Shown here one piece after another: positions 41,316 to 52,040 of a DNA stretch of 64,000 nt (the stretch's first letter is position 1; every line of letters starts with the position of its first letter). The stretch covers positions 88,750,063 to 88,814,062 of the forward strand of contig NC_134545.1 in NCBI RefSeq assembly GCF_050624435.1, read 5' to 3'. Made by a program: the position numbers and the translations under genes. Below the pieces are notes generated by a model. The model was not told where the DNA came from. It did not search any database and saw nothing but the letters and a program-made list of their open reading frames with translations. Source of the stretch: Tenrec ecaudatus. Lineage: Eukaryota; Chordata; Mammalia; Afrosoricida; Tenrecidae.

Positions 41316-41584
41316 CCCTCAGAAGTGGACAGCCCATCCCTTCTTCGCAGTCTGTTCTCCGCCTGGAACCTAAACTGAAACCTCCTCGCCTTGTGTGATC
41401 CTGCTGGAATCTGACATGCCAAGGACGTAGCGACCCACATCACAAATTGGCAGCAAAGTGGTGGAGTCCCATTTTGCAGATAAGGAAAGTGGGGTTAAGA
41501 GGAGGAACCTGTCCAAGACTACGAAGCTGAGTAGGGCTTCGATCTAAAATCTACAAAACCCCAAACCCTTTGCTGTGGAAACCA

Positions 41585-41765
41585 TCAGACCTCATGGACA
41601 CCTGGTAAGACAGAGCAGAATTGTCCCGAATGGGGCTCCAAAGCTACGGATCCGTGTGGAAGCAGACTGCTACGTCTTTCTCCCACAGAGGGGTTGGCGG
41701 GTCCAAAGGCAGACCTGGTGGGCTCCAGCTCGACTTTGTGGTCAGTAGGTGAGCACGGTGTCATG
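41585..41765 (-). mobile_element. tRNA-derived SINE, diverged, minus strand
   Basis: gagcagaattgtcccgaatg, gtctttctcccacagagggg. Confidence 0.55.
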
Positions 41766-42367
41766 GAACATAAGCCTGTCATTATTACATCACACTTTCA
41801 AACGTACCCTCTGCTTGCCCAAGGAGGCAGACGGCTTCTGGATGTGAACTGATCCAACGGTCTGCAGCTTATCTGGGCTTCTTCCCGTTCATCCTCTTCC
41901 ACGTCCTGCTCTTCCTTCCCCTTCTCTCCTCCATGTCCCCCTACCTTCCCTCCTTCATTTCTTTCATGCATCATTATTGAGTATCTCCCACGCATTGCGT
42001 GAGTCACTTAGAACAAAATTGCGAACCCAACAGAGGGAGTGCCTTCATGCTTCACTCTCTTCCCAAGCTGAGTATGCAATCTCGAGCGATTACATGCAGG
42101 CCTTCCCTCGCGGAATGAGCAGCGTCTCGGGTGCTGTCTGAGCCCATGTGCTGTTTTTGCAGAGCATGAAAGGAAGCGGAATGGTTTCTGGGAAGCAGGA
42201 GGGCTGAGGGGACAGCTCTTGTCCTGGTACTATGGCACAGCAACGGATGGGATAAGCCGGGAAGGGCAGTGTGCTTGGAGTAGCAGGAGGAGAGGAGAAA
42301 GTGGAGAGATGAGGCTGGAGAGGAAGCCAAAAGGCAGATGAAAGTCAAGTTAGGAATGCTGATCTCC

Positions 42368-42572
42368 TAGGATCCCTGGGGGTGCCGTGGTGAAGCACCT
42401 CGCTGCTAGCAGGAAGGTCAGAGGTTTGAACTCACTAGCCCCTCTGTGGAAGAGAAAATATGTTACCCTTGACTTCCACTATGATTACAGTCTTGGAAAC
42501 CCTGTGAGGCAGTGCTACTCTGTCCTACAGGGTGGATACGAGTCAGCATCCAAGGATGACACAACAACAACA
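42368..42572 (+). mobile_element. tRNA-derived SINE, plus strand
   Basis: aggatccctgggggtgccgt, gaggtttgaactcactagcc, actctgtcctacagggtgga, ending in acaacaacaac. Confidence 0.85.
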
Positions 42573-42807
42573 GAGAGGTTAGGGAACCTCTGTGCCAGGC
42601 AGGTGTTGAAAGCTGCATCCGGCCAACTGTGCGTTCGTGAATACGTCTCCGAGTGTGCCTTTGGCACAGAGCTCCTCTAAAGCAAAGGGCCCGTAGCGGG
42701 GCCGCCCTCTGCAACGTCCATGGAGGCAGCGTCCATGGAGGTTATCATGTCACATAGGTTTGACAAACTGTGCACCCGTGTGAAAGATAAAGCAATTTCA
42801 GAGATTT

Positions 42808-44345
42808 GTTAAAACTCCTTTTATTGGGAGCTGCACAATCCATACATACATCCACTGGATCAAGTACATTTGTACATACGTTGCCCTCATCATTCTCAAA
42901 ATACTTTCTTTCCACTTGAACCCTTGGTATCAGCTCCTCATTTTTGGTCTCCCTCCCGCTCTCCCTCATTCACATCAATATGATTTTATGTTCTGGGTCT
43001 TTGATGCCTGATATCTGATCCACACCTCATGATCACACAGGCTGCTGAGCTGCTTCCATGTGGATTTTGTTGCTTCCTTGCTAGACGGCCACTTGTTTAT
43101 CTTCAAGCCTTTAAGACCCCAGATGCTCTATCTTTTGATAGTTGGGCACCATCTGCTTTCTTCATCACATTTGCTTATGCACTCCTTTTCTCTTCAGCAA
43201 TCGTGTTGGGAAGCCCAGTATCACAGAATGCCAGGTTATTAGAACAAAGTGTTCTCACGTTGAGGGAGTACTTGAATAGAGGCCCAATGTCCGTCTGCTA
43301 TGTTAATATTTAACTCTTACAAATATGTACATAGATCTATGTCCCTACCATCATATAAAAATATACTTACATATGTACATGCCTGTATTTAGACCTCTGT
43401 AAGTACCCTTTGCCTCCTAGTTCTTTCCTCTATTTACTTTTACTCTCCTCTTATCCCAATATCATGCTCAGCCTTTATTCGGGATTCAGAGTTCCTCTTG
43501 GTTACATTGCCCTTGATCAAGCCCTATCAGGTATCCTACACCCTCCTCGCCATCAATTTTAGATCACTTATTCCCTTGTCCCTGAATTTGTTAAAACCTA
43601 CTTCCTTTCCCCCACCTCCCCGTCTCCCGTGTCTGTCCTCCTATCTCCAAACCATTGGTCCCATTGTTTTCTCCTCCAGATTGTTTATCCATCCTATCTT
43701 GTCTAGATAGACATGCAGAGACAATAATAAGCACAAAAACAAGACAGAGAAAAATAAGCAACAAAAGAAAACAAAGCAACAAAAAAGAAATCAACGACAA
43801 AAAAAAAAAAAGCCTGTAAATAGTTTCAGGTCTGTTTGTTGACCTTTAGGGAGTCAGACCAGTCGAGTCTGATTGGGGTGCCAGGCCCTGGCCCCAAAGT
43901 CTATTTTTGGTATTCCCTGGGGACTTCCTTGCCCTGCTCTCCTTGCTGCTCTGTTGCACACCCTTAGCATTTCGCCCCTGCATGGTGGGGTCATATGGGG
44001 CACAATTCCAGCACGGTGTCTCCAGTATTGCCCCCCATAGCACTATGGGTCAGTGAGGGACGTCATGTCTCATGGTGGGTGCATTGTCTGCTCTGAGCAG
44101 GAATATCGTCTTCAGGGCTTGGTGGGCCAGGATGTGCTCCACTCTCTCTTCCTCCCCCTTCATTTGCTCCTGTGTGCTCTGATCAGACATGTCCCTCTCC
44201 CTGAGCTGCAGCTTCAGTGTTGTCCTCTGAAGTAAATTCTTTTTGGGGAGGGGAGGGGAGATGTCCACGTAGTCAGGATTGGGGCCAGCCCCGCAGACGG
44301 TAGGAAGAGATTTTGTAGGAGTCGATAAGCAAGGAAAATGATGCA
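42808..44345 (-). mobile_element. L1-like element 3' portion, minus strand
   Basis: Begins ccttttattgggagctgcac and runs through tgatcacacaggctgctgag, gcctttaagaccccagatgc and cctccagattgtttatccat. The upstream part beyond about 43800 is assigned only by continuity. Confidence 0.7.
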
Positions 44346-44483
44346 TGTACATGTATGACAAAATCCCTTAAATTGCAACAAGAAATATACCAGCAAATAT
44401 TTTGGGGCTACTGTAAAGGAAACACACTGAGCGTCATCAACTTGAAGTTGCCACCAGTTCTAAGGGAAGAAGACCAGCCAATT

Positions 44484-44578
44484 AGGTTGTCACTCCCTGC
44501 CACGGAGTCGATGCCGGCTCTGCTCCTGTGGGTTTCTGAGACTAACTCTTTCTGGGAGCAGAAAGCCTCATTTTCCTC
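44484..44578 (-). mobile_element. tRNA-derived SINE fragment, minus strand
   Basis: actccctgccacggagtcga, gctcctgtgggtttctgaga, gggagcagaaagcctcattt. Confidence 0.75.
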
Positions 44579-44592
44579 TAGGACAGTCTTTT

Positions 44593-44654
44593 AAAAAAAA
44601 TCATTTTATTAAGGGCTCATACAACTCTTGTGACAATCCATACATGCATCAATG
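44593..44654 (-). mobile_element. 62-bp L1-like insertion with perfect duplication
   Basis: Only the last 62 bp of the L1-like family are present (atcattttattaagggctca, atccatacatgcatcaatg). It is flanked by taggacagtctttt at 44579-44592 and 44655-44668. Confidence 0.88.
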
Positions 44655-45137
44655 TAGGACAGTCTTTTGTCACCAGAATTTTACTTTCAGAGACTTATTG
44701 ATGGGGCTCTTTTAAATGTAGACAGATGTTTTATAAATCACAAAATAGCCCTTGAGCGTGCCGAGACACACATTTTTATGTTCCTTATTGCTGCCGTTGC
44801 TGGATGTGGGAGAACTGGTGCCGGCTCACAGCAACCATCTGGAGAACAGGGCATGTAGCCTGGTTTGTTGCCATCTTGTGCAAGTATAAAAGGGGGAAAA
44901 TGTGAAATAACGCCTTCACTTTTTGAATCCAGCTCTTCTGGATAATTTTTTTTTCAAATTAGAATCATTGATGTTTATTTGTTTTCCTCGCCCAAAATTG
45001 TCCCTCTGCCAAAAAGAGCGCTTGATAACATGGCAAGTTGTCAGGTGCTGGTTCATAGCCACCCCAGGTGGCAGGGTCAAACTGCTCCTGGGTTTGGTGG
45101 GCTGGAGTCTCTGTGGCAGTCCATGGAGCCATTCAAC

Positions 45138-45350
45138 AAACCAACAAAAACAAACCCACTGCCCACGAGTTGATGGTAACTCATGGTGATCCTATCGGAG
45201 AGGGTAGAATTGCCCCTGTGGGTTTCCAAGATTGGAACTCTTTACAGGAGTAGAAAACCCTGTCTTTCTTTGGAGGAGAAGCTGGTGGTTTTGAACTGCT
45301 GACCTTGTGGATCACAGTGCAACGTGAAACCAGCACACCACAAGCACTGG
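45138..45350 (-). mobile_element. tRNA-derived SINE, minus strand
   Basis: Near-complete: acccactgcccacgagttga, gaattgcccctgtgggtttc, ggttttgaactgctgacctt. Confidence 0.88.
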
Positions 45351-46132
45351 CTGGGTTCAAGTGCCTATCCTTTGGGTGAGCGATCAAGAACTCAACCCAC
45401 TGTGGGCCCAGCACTCTTGGATGGAGCTAGATTGCTCTTTTATTCTTTCTGAGATCGTCTACCAAGTCATTGGCATGTGTCGCCAGGGCTCCTTATCCAC
45501 AGGGTCCCAAACCAAGGCAAACAAAGGCATTCCTGGAGTCCATGCCATCTCTTAAGACTCTCTAGAGTGGAGCTACCTCCTGGCGTTTCCAAGGCTGTAA
45601 ATAGTAACAGAAACGCATTATCCCATTTTTCCCCCAAGGAGCAGCCAACGGGCTCCAACTACCTTACAGCCAGCAGCTTAGCTTGTTGTTCACTGGATCA
45701 CCAGGGCAGCTCAGTCACAGCAGCCAGCAGAGTCCAGGCAGGTCAGGTTAATTATTGACAACGACAGTTGCAAGCATGCGCAGTCCCATATGCAGACTGT
45801 GACCAGCCACAAAGTATGTACATCCGGATGTTCACATACCAGGTACACGGCCACGAAGGAACTGGAAGTACTCTGCTGTCTCACATAGCAGTAATGTCGG
45901 GCTACGCACCTTTACCAAGACGGTGTCTCTTATTTCCCATGTCTTCCTCGGAGGAACATTTTCTTTAGATATTGCTGACTTGGGTCTCGCAAACCTTTGT
46001 AACCAAACATTACGCAACTCATACGGATTAGAGGACAAGACTTTCCTAGTAAATAGTTACTCTACTAGGTAAACATTTTCAAATGTGACTTGAGAATGTT
46101 TGTGGAAATAATATAAACTTTGAATGATTTTT

Positions 46133-47243
46133 AAATGATAAATAAATCATTTTATCGGGGGCTCTTACAGCCCTTATCACAATCCATACATCTATTGTAT
46201 CAAGCACATTTGTACATGTTGCCTTCATCATTTTCAGAATATTTTCTGTTTGAGCCCTTGGTACCAGCTCCTCTTTCTTTCCCTTCCATCTCCCACCCTC
46301 CCACCCTGATGGACCCTCTGATAAATTATTGTTATTTTCATATTTTACACTACCTGCTGTCTCCTTTCATACACGTTGTTGTTGCTCGTTCCTCTTGGGG
46401 GGATTATACGTCATTGTAGTCAGTTCCCCGGTTCACCCCCTTCCTCCCCCACCTTTCCTGTACTGTCATGGCATTGCTACTCTCATTGCTGCTCCTGAGA
46501 GGCTTATCTGTCCTAGATTCCATGTATCAAGAACTCTTATCTGTACCAGTTGTACATGCTCTGGTCTAGCCGGATTTGCAAGGTAGAAGGACTGGGGTCA
46601 TGATAGTGGGGACATGGAAGCATTAAAGAACTAGAGGAAGGTTGTGTATTCTGTCGGTGCTGTGCTGCACCCTGCTGTCTTTTTCTTTCCTTATGACCCT
46701 TCTATGAGGAAATGTCCAGTGATCTACAGATGGGTTTGGGGTCTCCACTCTGACTCCCATCATTTGCATTGATATATTTGTATTATTCTGGGTCTTCTGA
46801 CGCCTGAGATCTCATCTCATGGATACCTCATGATCACACAGGCTGGTGTGCTTCTTCCATGTTGGCTTTGTTGTTTCCTTGCTAGATGGCCGCTTGTTTA
46901 GCTTCAAGCCTTTAAGACCCCAGACACTATATCTTTTCATAGCTGGACACCATCAGCTTATTTTACCACACTTGCTGATGCACCCATTTTGACTTCAGCA
47001 ATGATATTGTGAAGGTGAGCATCACAGAATGCCAGGTTATTAGAACAAAGGGTTCTTGCATTGAGGGAATACTTGAGTAGAGACCCAATGCCCATCTGCT
47101 ACCTTAATGCTTAGCATTTAAATATATGTACATAGACCTATATTCCTATCATTATATATTAATGTTTTACATATATGCATTCCTAAATGTATGCCTCTCT
47201 AAATGTCTTTTGCCTCCTAGTTCTTTCCTATTTCTGTTTACTT
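46133..47243 (-). mobile_element. L1-like insertion with perfect duplication, minus strand
   Basis: A 1.1-kb 5'-truncated copy reading atcattttatcgggggctct, atggccgcttgtttagcttc and tatgcctctctaaatgtct. It is flanked by ctttgaatgattttt at 46118-46132 and 47244-47258. Confidence 0.9.
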
Positions 47244-47359
47244 CTTTGAATGATTTTTTAAAAAAAGAACTTTAACCAATTAGAGGTCCTGCCTGGAAAG
47301 TTCTGATTTACAATGTTAATTTCTCTCACACCATCAATGTGCTGCAAGTCCTCTTGAAG

Positions 47360-47572
47360 CAGTGGTTCTCAACCTGTGGGTCGTGACCCCTTTGGGGGTC
47401 AAATGACCCTTTCACAGGGTCGCCCGATTCATAACAGTTAGGAAATAGCAATGAAAATAATGAAAATTACAATTCAGAAGTAGCAATGAAAATAATTTTA
47501 TGGTTAGGGGCTCACCACAACATGAGGAACTGTATTAAAGGGTCGCAGCACGAAGCAGGTTGAGAACCACTG
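47360..47572. mobile_element. SPIN-type hAT element, copy 4
   Basis: Ends cagtggttctcaacctgtgg and ggttgagaaccactg. Interior cccctttgggggtcaaatga and caccacaacatgaggaactg, with a short internal duplication (agtagcaatgaaaataatt-like). Flanking octamers tcttgaag and tcctaaaa differ by three transitions. Confidence 0.93.
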
Positions 47573-47611
47573 TCCTAAAACATTTTTTTTTACCTTAAAA
47601 AGAGTTCAAGA

Positions 47612-47822
47612 AGCCTGACCTATGTGGTGTACTGGGTTACTTGTTGGACTGGTAACCAACCCCAAGGTCACTAGTTCGAACCCACCAGCTGTTCCATGGG
47701 AGAGAGATGGGGCTTTCTGTTCTGTAAAGATCCCCAGCCTCAGAAAACCACACAGTAGTTCTACTCTGTCCATAGGATAGCTATGACTCCAAGTGGACTC
47801 AATCAATGAGTTCTGTTTCATC
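47612..47822 (+). mobile_element. tRNA-derived SINE, plus strand
   Basis: actagttcgaacccaccagc (B-box-like), ccatgggagagagatggggc, gttctactctgtccatagga. It is immediately followed by another SINE. Confidence 0.88.
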
Positions 47823-47825
47823 AAA

Positions 47826-48025
47826 AGGGGTCTTGGTGGTGGTGTTGGTAAGCAAGGTACTGTTAACCACAGGCTGTTGGTTCAAATCCTCCCAGCTGCT
47901 CCAAGGAAGAAAGATGAGGTTAACAGTTCCCGTAAAGGTTTACAACCCAAGGAACCCTGTCTAAAGTTGATATGTGTGGGAATTGACTTCTTGGCAGTGG
48001 ATTTGGTTTTAATGATGGTTTACCA
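47826..48025 (+). mobile_element. tRNA-derived SINE, plus strand (tandem neighbour)
   Basis: ggttcaaatcctcccagctg, gaattgacttcttggcagtg. Confidence 0.85.
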
Positions 48026-48835
48026 ATAGCATGCTCTAACTTTTTAAAATGTTAATATCTATGTGCTAAGTTAAATGTGTTCTTGTTGCTGTTTGCCATC
48101 TAGTGGGTTCTAATTCATGGTGATCCTCAGTAAGACAGCGATCCTGCAGTTGGTGGACCTCCCGGTACTCCCAGTAATCTCTACCAGGAGTCTCCGGGGA
48201 GTATGGAAGGCGTGAGAGCACTGACCTCTGGTCACAGGCCTTAAATTCAGGCAAACCTTGGGGAAGTGGGAGAGCCACGCAGGATGCCGGTCTGAAGGGC
48301 AGTACACCGAGGCCGTGGTCTTTACGTTTTAACCCATAGGCAGCAGCATCAATCTGGATATTATCAGCCTAGAATGATGGTCTGAGTTTGAAAATCACCT
48401 TTTTATTAAACATCTGTCCTTTGATGTGAGGGTGCAGGCTTAGAGCCAGGCAGGCGGGCTGTGAGAATTCAGGTGAAGGACTGACCAGATCCTCCACTCC
48501 ACCAAGTCTGTAATGTGGGGGTTGGAAAAGAGGAAGTGTCAGGGCACCAGGAAAGCCCTGCAGTTTTTGCTACAGGACATACAGCTATAAAAATTGCTAA
48601 GTGCATCTCCCAACTTGGGGCAAGTGTTTTGACCTATTGGTTCATAACCAGTGTTGTCACTGGGAGGGAGGTGCCGTTGGGGGAACAGTCCGGAAGCAGG
48701 TAATTATGGGGGGGGGCGACATGAAATGGCCATTTACAAAATGCCTGTGCAGCACGCATCAGGCCCGATTGACACTCATAAGGGTCAGCAGACCCGTCTG
48801 GAACTATTGATAGGCTCTTTTTTCTCCCTCTATTT

Positions 48836-50365
48836 TTTCTATATCTATCTATATAAGATAGGCAAGGTAAACAATCCAGAGAAGAAAATAGCGGGACCAT
48901 GGGAGAGGAGGAGGCAGGGAAAGGGGGGATGTGGCAGCACAAACCCAGGGACAAGGGAACTAAAAGGGATGTAAAGTGGATGACCAGGAGGGTGCAGAAT
49001 GCCTGGTGGGGCTTGATCAAGTGCAATGTAGCCAAGAGGAACTACCGAGACCGAATGAAGGTCGAACACGATAGTGGGACAGGAGGACAGTAAAAGGAAA
49101 TAGAGCAAAGAAGTAGGAGGCAAAAGACATTTATAGAGGTATCAATATAAGCATGCACATATGTAAGTATATTAATATATAACAAATGGGATATAGGTCT
49201 ATGTACATATATCTATATGTAAAGTATTAAGGTAGCAGATGGACATTGGGACTCTACTCAAGCCCTTCTCACCCCAAGAACTCTTTGTTCTAATAACCTG
49301 GCATTCTGTGATGCTCACCTTCCCGAGATGATCACTGAAGACAAAATGGGTGCATAAGCAAATGTGGTGAAGAAAGCTAATGGCGCCAAGATATAGCATC
49401 TGGGATCTTAAAGGCTTGAAGTTAAACAAGCGGCCATCTAGCTCAGAAGCAACAAAGCCCACATGGAAGAAACACATCAGTCTGTGTGATCATGAGGTAT
49501 CCATGCGATCAGATTTTAGGCAGCAGAAGACCCAAAACATACAAATATATCAATGCAAATGATGGGAGTCGGAGTGGAGACCCAAAGCCAACTGTAGACA
49601 ACTGGGCATTCCCTCACAAAAGGATCACAAGGAAGGAATGCGTCAGCCAGGGCGCAGCATAGCACCAAAGCAACACAACATTCTTCTAGTTCAGTGGTTC
49701 TCAACCTTCCTCATGCCACCACCCTTTAATCCGGTGCCTCGTGTGGTGGTGACCCGCCAATCATAAAATTATTTTAGTTGCTACTACATAACTGTAATTT
49801 TGCTACTGTTATGAATTGGGTGACTCCTAGGAAAGGGTAATTCAGCCCCCCAAAGGGGTCGTGACCCACAGGTTGAGAACCGCTGCTCTAGTTCTGTAAT
49901 GCTTTCCCCACACACACACTATCATGACCATGGTCTACCTTACAAATCCGGCTAGACCGGAGCACATACACTGATACAGATAACAGTTCTTGACACACAG
50001 CAATGGGAGTAGCAATACCATGTGGAGAAAGGGAAGGTAGGGGAAGGAGAAGAGGGGATCCAATTGCAATGATCAACATATAACCCACTCCACCCCACCC
50101 TGCTACCTGAGCGGGACGAACAACAGAAACGTGGGTGAAGGGTGGGAGTAGCAGTGTGAGATTTGAAAATAACAATTTATAATTTATCAAGGGTTCAGGA
50201 GGGTGAGAGGGTGGAGGAAGGAGGGATAAAAAGAGGAGCTGATACCAAGGGCTGAACAAGAAAGAAAATGTTTTGAGAATGATGATAGCAACATTTATAC
50301 AAATGTGATTGATACAACTGATGTAAGAGCTGTAAGGAGCCCCCAATAAAATGATTTTTAAAAAA
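48836..50365 (+). mobile_element. L1-like element 3' portion, plus strand
   Basis: A 1.5-kb copy ending ccccaataaaatgattttta. It includes gtggtgaagaaagctaatgg and gtgtgatcatgaggtatcca, and is interrupted by SPIN copy 5 at 49692-49885. Its upstream part overlaps in text with 43500-43700. Confidence 0.85.
49692..49885. mobile_element. SPIN-type hAT element, copy 5
   Basis: Ends cagtggttctcaaccttcct and ggttgagaaccgctg. Flanking octamers are ttctagtt (49684-49691) and ctctagtt (49886-49893), a 7 of 8 match with the TCTAG core. Its target is the tctagttct motif of the L1-like element. Confidence 0.95.
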
Positions 50366-50691
50366 CAAGATGAAATTTTGGTATAGTTACAAAAGAAGAA
50401 ATAAAAAGTAGTTGCAATCTTCTAATGCGTTTTTTAAAATGTTTGTGCAGCATCTCAGTAGAAAGCTATTATTGTGTGATAAGAGTTGTAAGAGCCCCAA
50501 TCAAATGGTTTTTAAAAGGTTATCATTGTTTTATAAAACTGTCCCTGTAGATAGTTACAACAACAAAACACATTTCTTGTAGTTACAGCAACAAAAAGAC
50601 ATTTTCAGTTGAACATGTATCAGTCTACTTACAATGGTAGAGCTGTATGCATAATTGACTCTGAACTTTCTGATGCAGTCCACGGAGCATT

Positions 50692-50862
50692 GGTGGCTCC
50701 GTGGGCTAAGCCGTGGGCTGGTAACTAAGAGGTGGGCATTTCAAATCCCCAGCCACAGGAGAAAAGATGTAGTAGCCTGTTTCCATAAAGACAGCAGGCT
50801 TAGAAACCCTATAGAACAGCGTTGCTCTGAGCCAGTATCGGTTTGACGGCTGTGGCTTTGTT
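50692..50862 (+). mobile_element. tRNA-derived SINE, plus strand
   Basis: attggtggctccgtgggcta, gcatttcaaatccccagcca, atcggtttgacggctgtggc. Confidence 0.78.
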
Positions 50863-51172
50863 TCATTATGGAATATCGTGAAGTACTGTGGACTGCCAAA
50901 AGAGCACAGCACATCTGTCTTGGAAGCAGCACGGCCAGAATGCTCCTAGAAGCAAGGATGGCGAGACATCATCTTGCGTACTTTGGACCTGTTGTCAGGA
51001 AAGATTAGCCCCTGGAGAACTTCAGGTTTGGTAGAGGGGCAGCAAAAACGAGATAGCATGGCACAGTGGCTGCAGCAATGGGCTCAGCGTAGACTGGGTG
51101 ATGTGTTGTCTTGCAGCACACAGGGTGGCTAAGGTGGGAACTGACTTGATCCCACCAAACAGCACAATGCAT
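50863..51172 (+). mobile_element. BovB/RTE LINE 3' end
   Basis: atggaatatcgtgaagtact, gtactttggacctgttgtca, gggaactgacttgatcccac. It sits directly behind a SINE. Confidence 0.87.
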
Positions 51173-51589
51173 TTAAGTCACGGCTGTCATTATGACCCAG
51201 GTACATTACGTCATTATGACCCAGGCACAGTGATGCTCTGTGGTCCCCACTGCTGTCACAGCACACACTCTGTTGCTGCGTTGTTTGTTCTTGTTGCTGA
51301 TTTTGCCAAGTTTTCTGGGGTTTTAGCAATGAGTATCCGTGAACCTATATCAAAAACGTTTTTTTTTTTTGAGAACGAAGTAATTAAAGGAGAAAAAATG
51401 TAAAGGCTTCCATCTGAGTTTCTAATACTGTAAATAATAATGCAATGCAGTGTAGAAAGGTTTTACAAAACGTTTTTCCATTAGTATTCAAATAATCTAA
51501 GATCTATTTCATTTAAGCAATTTACAGTGATATTGAGCACCTATCATTTTCTGATTACAAGGTATAACAAGTATGACTACGGATTCCGC

Positions 51590-52006
51590 AGGGGAGGAGG
51601 TCCGTAGGGGGAGCAGGGGGTGGGTGACACCCCACGGGGGTGAAACCCACCCAAGTGTCCCCACAGCCCACAAGGCCAGCTCATCGGAAATGCACGCATG
51701 CTGGGAGAGCGCGGCCGAGTGGGTGCTGGCGTGGAGGTGCGGGGGGCCTGCGGGAGCCTCCGGGGCTAGGTGCGCGCCTAGGTGCGCGTAGGGACGCAGA
51801 CGCGGGCGCAGCGCCGCTCCGCACCGCACACCGTGGCACAACCCGCTGGGCTTTAACGGCCTCCCCTGGCCAAGTGGGGAGCGGGGCTCACAGCGAGAGG
51901 GCGCCTGGGGCGCGGGGCTGGGCCGGATCGCCGTCCGGCCGGAGGGTGGGGCCACGGACTAGGACTTCCAGAGTCGCCCGCAGTCCCGGCCAGAACCCGC
52001 GACGCG
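51590..52006 (+). promoter_or_regulatory. GSTO1: GSTO1 CpG-island promoter and 5' UTR
   Basis: GC-rich, CpG-dense sequence ending at the GSTO1 start codon, with a short direct repeat (taggtgcgcg) at about 51769-51789. No TATA box is seen. CpG density continues through exon 2 to about 52300. Open reading frames here are a by-product of the high GC content. Confidence 0.72.
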
Positions 52007-52040
52007 ATGTCAGGGAGCTCCGCTCGCAGCCTGGGGAAAG
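52007..52040 (+). CDS. GSTO1: GSTO1 exon 1 (coding part)
   Basis: 34 coding nt, [11 protein letters not shown] plus one base of Gly, before donor gtgagg. The ATG has G at -3. The N-terminal extension before the thioredoxin fold is typical of omega-class enzymes. Confidence 0.93.
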
